A stretch of 33,824 nt of DNA from Steroidobacter sp. GTDB lineage: Bacteria > Pseudomonadota > Gammaproteobacteria > Steroidobacterales > Steroidobacteraceae. Under the pieces are notes generated by a model. That model saw only the letters and a program-made list of their open reading frames with translations. It did not search any database and was not told the origin of the DNA. Shown here piece by piece: positions 33,735-33,824 of this stretch. The stretch spans positions 1-33,824 of the forward strand of contig JAICPY010000041.1 of NCBI GenBank assembly GCA_025929585.1. The letters run 5' to 3'. Each line of letters starts with the position of its first letter. Positions within the stretch are counted from its first letter, which is position 1. Made by a program: the position numbers and the translations under genes.

Positions 33735-33824
33735 TTACCAGCTGGCCTTTCTGAGTCCCGGAACTTCGCCGCGCATGGTCGCTTCACGCAGCTTAGTACG
33801 CCCTAGTCCGAACTTGCGGTAGAA
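33735..33824 (-). CDS. rpsN: Ribosomal protein S14, 3' end (partial)
   Basis: Twenty-nine codons are visible, FYRKFGLGRTKLREATMRGE and then VPGLRKASW, the standard C-terminus of S14, a 30S head protein. The 5' part lies beyond the window edge. Its last codons and stop form AGCTGGTAAC, followed at once by AGCTGGAAC, a small direct repeat containing the stop codon. Confidence 0.97.
   Translation of the reverse strand, partial: FYRKFGLGRTKLREATMRGEVPGLRKASW

Overview
The window is chromosomal DNA of a gammaproteobacterium. The evidence is gene order: ssb and uvrA diverge, miaB-phoH-ybeY-corC form a block, and a spc/alpha ribosomal cluster has rpmJ between secY and rpsM. SthA, PepQ, UppP, MscL and GltS are also typical of that class. 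Base composition is moderately GC-rich and uniform, and I see no phage, transposase, tRNA, rRNA or CRISPR. A position near the Steroidobacter/Nevskia/Xanthomonas side of the class is only a guess.

Layout. 1-2720: the last codons of an upstream gene, an exported sialidase-fold protein with a C-terminal thioredoxin-like segment, and a coiled-coil protein with its own promoter-like site. 2734-7360, minus strand: uppP, gltS, a second glutamate/dicarboxylate symporter and a LuxR-type regulator. 7531-12118, minus strand: ssb, miaB, phoH, ybeY and corC; the apolipoprotein N-acyltransferase gene that often follows corC is absent. 12476-16036, plus strand: uvrA and a Dph6-like PP-loop protein. 16141-17095, minus strand: a GNAT protein and a small lipoprotein. 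17309-19506, plus strand: a hydratase-fold protein and pepQ. 19639-21540, minus strand: sthA and mscL. 21977-25725, plus strand: a TonB-dependent receptor and apbE. 25840-33824, minus strand: rpsN (partial), rpsH, rplF, rplR, rpsE, rpmD, rplO, secY, rpmJ, rpsM, rpsK, rpsD, rpoA and rplQ.

The feature that stands out is not a gene. Most of the longer gaps between genes hold arrays of 7-bp (sometimes 9-bp) words, usually as two facing arrays around a short central hairpin, so that the gap can fold into a long stem-loop or cruciform. The word differs from gap to gap (CGGTTAG, CGGATAG, TGACTAG, GTTGACC, GTCTGCA, GTGATGAAG and others). The layout recurs, though: an array begins at or a few bases after a stop codon, often after AGAAG, and in three cases (secY, rpmD, rplF) the stop codon is part of the first word. 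At least five such elements sit inside the ribosomal-protein cluster, where gaps are normally short. I have no name for this family; its distribution and role are the main open question.

Most proteins here are housekeeping: translation, protein export, transcription, DNA repair, tRNA and rRNA maturation, redox balance and envelope upkeep. The accessory part is small: the sialidase/thioredoxin-like protein, the orphan TonB receptor with apbE, the tandem glutamate transporters with a LuxR regulator, the proline/alanine-rich lipoprotein and the hydratase-fold protein with a lipobox-like start.
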